A stretch of DNA of 45,083 nt, taken from assembly GCA_013178185.1 (NCBI GenBank), contig JABLXC010000030.1, positions 1-45,083 on the forward strand, read 5' to 3'. This document shows positions 41,503-45,083 of this stretch, piece by piece (within the stretch, counting starts at the first letter, position 1; the number at the start of each line of letters is the position of its first letter). The translations under genes were made by a program, and so were the position numbers. The notes below the pieces were generated by a model. It had not been told where the DNA came from and ran no database searches. It saw nothing but the letters and a program-made list of their open reading frames with translations. The stretch is from Anaerolineae bacterium (GTDB lineage Bacteria > Chloroflexota > Anaerolineae > Anaerolineales > Anaerolineaceae).

Positions 41503-42060
41503 TTTTTCCCAATTAGGTTCTTCCATAGACGAGTCTTCTTTATATCGATAGATGGGTTCAAAATATACGTCACCGTTCTTCAGATCCTTGGACACATTGG
41601 ATATGGCAATCACCCGGCGAACTTCGTGACGGATGCCGATCTGCACCAACAAATCAACCGCATCAGAGATCATCTGATTGGCTTCGTGTGGCTTTACTCC
41701 AGCATCCGCACCCATGACTGTCGCTAAACGGCGAGCTGCTTCACGGGGACTGTCCGCGTGGAAGGTACAGGCTCCACTGTGGCCTGTCATCAAGGCCCGG
41801 AACAAACTCATGGCAGCCACGCCATCACGCACCTCTCCAATGACCAGGTAATCAGGTGACATTCGCATGGCATCATCGACTCCGTCTGCCAGGGTATACG
41901 GCCGGACATCCGTGCCAATTGCCTGCGGGCGGGCTTCCACCGTCTGGACGGTTGGACGGTCTACCCAGATTTCCTCTGGGTCTTCGATCTTCACGATGCG
42001 CCAGATCGTAGGCAAGTAATTGCACAAGGCACTCAGCAGAGTGGTCTTTCCGGTTCGGGT
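41461..42060. repeat. 600-bp direct repeat, right copy (inside intact cpaF)
   Basis: Identical to 6220-6819. It starts 24 bp past the cpaF stop and ends at codon 237 (first base of the Thr codon of the P-loop). Confidence 0.97.
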
Positions 42061-42768
42061 TCCTCCGGAAATCAGGATGCGGGCACCTTTCTCCATTGCC
42101 TGACGAAGAACCTCCATCATTTCGGAACTCATCATTCCACGCTCCAATAACCACTCTGGTTTGACTGGCTTTTGTTCATAAAGGCGGATATTGATAGAAG
42201 GATTACGACCTGGCGGTGCAATGACTGGGTGAAGCGCCTTGATCCGTCCACCACCTGGATTATGTGTCGTTGCCGGTAGTTTGGCATTGATACTTGGGTT
42301 GGTCTCATTCAAAGTTTTGTTTTGCGGACCAATCAAGCGATCCAACACACGCCAGATTTCACCTGGTTCAGGCCGCAGTTCGATGGTCTCCCAACGAACA
42401 GAACCTTTACGCATGATTTGAAGAAGTCCGCTGGAGTAAATGGTGATTTCAGAGATATCTGTGCGAGCCGGCGGCAAAAGCAAATCTAAAAAACCCAATC
42501 CCAATATCCGCCGGGTGAGTTCCTCAGCAATGGCAGCTTCCTGAAGGGCACCAGGACGGCAGTTGCGTTTTCTTAACGCCGCGGCAATCTGTGCCTCGAC
42601 CCGCTCCCGAATGCGCTGCCGGTCGGTTTCATTCGGACTCTGAAGAACAGAAGTTGGGAAATCATGGTTGATCTGATCGATCACCTCGTTGAAAACTTCA
42701 GACCGGATGGATTCGTCCAGGTTATTCCCGTTCGTGGCAGTGTCATACAAACCTAATATTCCCGGCAT
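41485..42768 (-). CDS. cpaF: Tad pilus secretion ATPase CpaF/TadA
   Basis: 427 residues. N-terminal domain, then the secretion ATPase core: Walker A GGTRTGKTT (235-243), Asp box (IEDPEEIWV), Walker B region (YLVIGEVRDG), His box (GHSGACTFHADSP). It powers extrusion of Flp pilin through the TadB/TadC platform. The ATG at 42768 has GGAGG six bases upstream. It follows cpaE by 53 bp. Codons 237 to the stop are duplicated at the left island boundary. Transcription from here now runs into the island, not into tadB. Confidence 0.95.
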   Translation of the reverse strand: MPGILGLYDTATNGNNLDESIRSEVFNEVIDQINHDFPTSVLQSPNETDRQRIRERVEAQIAAALRKRNCRPGALQEAAIAEELTRRILGLGFLDLLLPPARTDISEITIYSSGLLQIMRKGSVRWETIELRPEPGEIWRVLDRLIGPQNKTLNETNPSINAKLPATTHNPGGGRIKALHPVIAPPGRNPSINIRLYEQKPVKPEWLLERGMMSSEMMEVLRQAMEKGARILISGGTRTGKTTLLSALCNYLPTIWRIVKIEDPEEIWVDRPTVQTVEARPQAIGTDVRPYTLADGVDDAMRMSPDYLVIGEVRDGVAAMSLFRALMTGHSGACTFHADSPREAARRLATVMGADAGVKPHEANQMISDAVDLLVQIGIRHEVRRVIAISNVSKDLKNGDVYFEPIYRYKEDSSMEEPNWEKLGELK

Positions 42769-42821
42769 AGGTAACCTCCAACATTATGTAACTTTTCCAA
42801 CTCAAAAGACAAAATGTTATT

Positions 42822-44135
42822 CTACGTAAATCGTATTTTGGGTAGTCGCAAAATACCCTTTTTCCCATCCGCACGAGCAAGATTGTTTTCCACCAAGGGA
42901 AATAAAGTGTTGATGATGGCGCGGATCCCTTTGGCAAACTCATCCCCTCGTGTCACCGGCATCAAGCCATCATCTTGTGCCTGAGGAACCCCTGGATCAA
43001 AAGGTACAATGGCTGCGATGGGTGGAGCCCACCCCAAGGATTTGGAAAGTTCTTCCTGGAATAATCGGGGGGTAAAGCTGCTTCGATCAGAAGTTTGGTT
43101 TAGAACCAGGTAAATCGAATCTCGGGCCAGGCGTTTCTCACTCTTTAAGCCGGTCAACAATAAGGTGAGGGTATGTCGAATCGCAGTTAAGTCAGCCAGA
43201 GTAGGTCTGGCAACGATCAAGGCATAATTGGCAAAGATGATTGAATGCATCATCCATAAATCTTCTGTGGTTGGCACATCCATGACAATAGCGGCATAGC
43301 GACCATCTTCCGAGTCAATCAACATCCCATTGATGCTGCCTTCTCCGGTTCCTTTACTTGAGTTTTCCAGAATGTGCATGTATTCCAGGGAGGATTCTGG
43401 CGCAAGCAAGATCTCCAAATTTTCCTTGCGTTGGATTGCAGCCTGAAAAGCTGCCTTGCCCGGACGATCAAAGTATTCGGTTAAATTAGGGACATATCGT
43501 AACCCTAAATGTGGCGCAGCAGCTGGTGGCAACCCCATGGACACCAACAACGTTTTCACACTAAGCCGGACAGACAATTCATAAGCCAGGTTTTCAGCAA
43601 TGGTTGAGCAACCAGACCCACCCGCGTGCGATAGGACAGCGATCCTTTTCGTGCCGGTGATGTACGCAGATGTTCCGCTGTTGGAATAGCCGGATACCCC
43701 TTGCTGCATGGGTGCAGCTTGAGTCAGGCTTGCCCGGGCTGTCATCGCAGCACCATAAGCAGCCTGGATGATTTCGGTCCAATTTACCGGCGCGATGAAA
43801 ACTCCACGCACAGTATCCACTTTGGTAAAAGCTCCCTGAAAATCCTTTTGGGCCAAAGGCAGTACTACAATCGCAATTCCACGCCAGGCTGAAATTTTCT
43901 GAAGGGAACGAATCAGGGTGTCCGGCTCAGGAGCGATATCTGTTTGGACGATCACCAGATCCGGCCGCAGGTTGTTCAAGTTCGTCTCGAACATGGACCA
44001 TTGAGCGGCGTGACCTGAGATCATAAAGCGTTGGTCTGCCAGGATCGGCTGCTGCATCTGGTAGTAAACAACATCATGACCGGCTCCTGCCAGCATGACG
44101 GTGATTTTATTGGTTTGGTAAGCGTTATCGCTCAT
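42822..44135 (-). CDS. cpaE: CpaE/TadZ-like protein with altered P-loop
   Basis: 437 residues: receiver-like N-terminal domain (about 10-130), low-complexity linker, then a MinD/ParA-type ATPase domain. The deviant Walker A reads SHAGGSGCSTIAE (169-181): the essential P-loop lysine is Cys176 and the signature lysine is missing too, so ATP hydrolysis is doubtful. TadZ/CpaE proteins localise the pilus apparatus, and some relatives have atypical P-loops. The rest of the domain (VIMDVPTTEDLWMMH, LVLNQTSD) is well kept. Six bases separate it from cpaB. Confidence 0.85.
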   Translation of the reverse strand: MSDNAYQTNKITVMLAGAGHDVVYYQMQQPILADQRFMISGHAAQWSMFETNLNNLRPDLVIVQTDIAPEPDTLIRSLQKISAWRGIAIVVLPLAQKDFQGAFTKVDTVRGVFIAPVNWTEIIQAAYGAAMTARASLTQAAPMQQGVSGYSNSGTSAYITGTKRIAVLSHAGGSGCSTIAENLAYELSVRLSVKTLLVSMGLPPAAAPHLGLRYVPNLTEYFDRPGKAAFQAAIQRKENLEILLAPESSLEYMHILENSSKGTGEGSINGMLIDSEDGRYAAIVMDVPTTEDLWMMHSIIFANYALIVARPTLADLTAIRHTLTLLLTGLKSEKRLARDSIYLVLNQTSDRSSFTPRLFQEELSKSLGWAPPIAAIVPFDPGVPQAQDDGLMPVTRGDEFAKGIRAIINTLFPLVENNLARADGKKGILRLPKIRFT

Positions 44136-44141
44136 TTTGAC

Positions 44142-45047
44142 CTATTTCTTTCGATAATCGTTCATCTCGTTATACAACTCACCCATATTGAGGGTAATCA
44201 CGTCCGCAACATCCAACGCCAACCCTGAGGTTGGTTCCAAGGCAAGGTGAATAATGCCATATTGGTCGAGAGCAGCCAGCAAGGTTGCCGGATCAACCTT
44301 GAATCCTGGAGTTACCTCGATCAACCCCGTGGGAACATCCAGAACGATCACACTGCCTTCCTGAGCTGACATGCTTGTTCGAGCAGAGGAAAACAATTCT
44401 TCTTCACTGGCACCGGCTGGAACCTCTTCATAACGAAACGATTGAGGCACTAAGAGAACTCGCACACCTGTGATTGCCAACCGAGCGAGAGGAGAAGCCG
44501 GCGGAGCGGGGGTAGGAGTTGGGGTAGGTGTTGCGCTCACGCTAGGAGTGAGTGAAACGATGGGTGAAGTAAATTCCGCAATCGGCGCCGTGAACACAGA
44601 AGTGGTACTAGCCTTGAGAATATCCGGAGAAATCATACCAATCACCGTAACGGTCTGTCCTGGACGAAGTAAACCAGCCACGCCGCTGGCCAGGTCGACA
44701 TGGATCGCCAGAGCAACATGCCCTTCTGGAAGTTCAGCAGGAATACCTGCACTGGCAATCTCTCCCAAAACGGAGGTAACAATCAGATCCCCCGGAGCTC
44801 GACCAACAGCCAGGATCTTCCCGGTCACATCTTCAATTTTTGAAGTAGCATCCGCAGGTTTAGCTCCCATCGGAATGGTACGCAGCTCAACCAATTGGTC
44901 AGTCAGAACAGTTCCAGGGGCGATGGCGACTTTGGCGACCACCACCTGAGTTGGACGGATCACCCCGTTCAAAAGGGCGATCACAAGCAAACCGATGACA
45001 ACGGCAAGTACAATTGCGGCAATGGGGGAACGTTTTTTTGTTTGCAT
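44142..45047 (-). CDS. cpaB: Flp pilus assembly protein CpaB/RcpC-like (SAF domain)
   Basis: 301 residues: N-terminal membrane helix, SAF domain (VVVAKVAIAPGTVLTDQLVE, RAPGDLIVTSVLGE), the RcpC-type beta domain (VALAIHVDLASGVAGLLRPG) interrupted by a Pro/Thr-rich linker (about 165-185), and a C-terminal part ending in DVITLNMGELYNE. CpaB works in the periplasm in Flp pilus assembly, possibly binding peptidoglycan. ATG 45047 is preceded by GGAGAAAG. First visible gene of the right-hand Tad segment. Confidence 0.88.
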   Translation of the reverse strand: MQTKKRSPIAAIVLAVVIGLLVIALLNGVIRPTQVVVAKVAIAPGTVLTDQLVELRTIPMGAKPADATSKIEDVTGKILAVGRAPGDLIVTSVLGEIASAGIPAELPEGHVALAIHVDLASGVAGLLRPGQTVTVIGMISPDILKASTTSVFTAPIAEFTSPIVSLTPSVSATPTPTPTPAPPASPLARLAITGVRVLLVPQSFRYEEVPAGASEEELFSSARTSMSAQEGSVIVLDVPTGLIEVTPGFKVDPATLLAALDQYGIIHLALEPTSGLALDVADVITLNMGELYNEMNDYRKK

Positions 45048-45083
45048 GAATTATTCTTTCTCCTTTTTAAAAATCATTGGATT

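Noticed and set aside
1-45083. tRNA, rRNA and CRISPR arrays
   Set aside because: None seen on either strand by eye; a covariance-model search would be the decisive test.

Overview
The window looks like chromosomal DNA from a Chloroflexota bacterium, most likely Anaerolineae. This is an inference from the mix of genes, not from a marker gene: Tad-pilus genes, a GT39-NHL fusion of the Agl23 type, DUF2085, PCYCGC and SHOCT proteins, proline/threonine-rich linkers and several TTG or GTG starts with good ribosome binding sites. I saw no rRNA, tRNA, CRISPR array, integrase or transposase.

Layout. Both edges belong to one Tad (Flp-type) pilus locus read on the minus strand. On the right are cpaB (45047-44142), cpaE/tadZ (44135-42822) and cpaF/tadA (42768-41485). 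On the left are tadB (3291-2410), tadC (2409-1549), an isoprenylcysteine-methyltransferase-like membrane protein, a small membrane protein and a partial ParA/MinD-type ATPase running off position 1. An AT-rich AbiEi/AbiEii cassette plus a two-helix membrane protein (3488-5998) sits upstream of tadB.

Between the two halves lies about 34.6 kb (6820-41460), bounded by two identical 600-bp direct repeats (6220-6819 and 41461-42060). The repeat is the 3' part of cpaF, from codon 237 inside the Walker A motif to 24 bp past the stop. The right copy completes an intact cpaF; the left copy is an orphan fragment. The left boundary also truncates another reading frame after about 17 codons.

The island is dominated by copper handling and extracytoplasmic thiol/electron chemistry. 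It holds an L,D-transpeptidase/DUF1573/DUF2933/lipoprotein operon (minus), an HMA metallochaperone, a Met-rich periplasmic protein, an OmpR-type two-component system with a Met-rich sensor, two SHOCT proteins, a GT39-NHL/M23/TRASH-like operon (minus), TlpA, a CcdA-like protein with permuted order, a UGA-containing DUF1573-like gene, DoxX, a PCYCGC/CuA/NapH-like/CuA-cytochrome-like operon, a NarL-type two-component system, YHS, Lgt, a cupredoxin, a second CcdA-like protein, a methyltransferase, a degenerate McrB-like protein, a multicopper oxidase, a YtkA-like lipoprotein, DUF2085, a second NarL-type regulator, a YHS-HMA-CopA ATPase, a thioredoxin-fold protein, another cupredoxin and a broken HD-GYP/GGDEF gene.

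Regulation is visible in the sequence. Two promoters (before 10668 and 13561) carry four CTTTA/CTTCA boxes at exact 11-bp spacing ending 10 bp before the -10, like a Pho-type box; the OmpR-type regulator between them is the likely ligand. A second motif, TAGGCA-N5-RCYTAY, recurs before seven or more island genes. In four cases it lies at exactly the same distance from a TATACT or TATAGT -10 (68 bp from first motif base to last -10 base). The NarL-type regulators are the obvious candidates.

The most interesting items are a probable selenoprotein (in-frame UGA at 20610 followed by a SECIS-like hairpin), the two operator families, the 600-bp repeat-flanked island, the permuted CcdA, and a CuA-cytochrome fusion that has lost both haem-binding cysteines.
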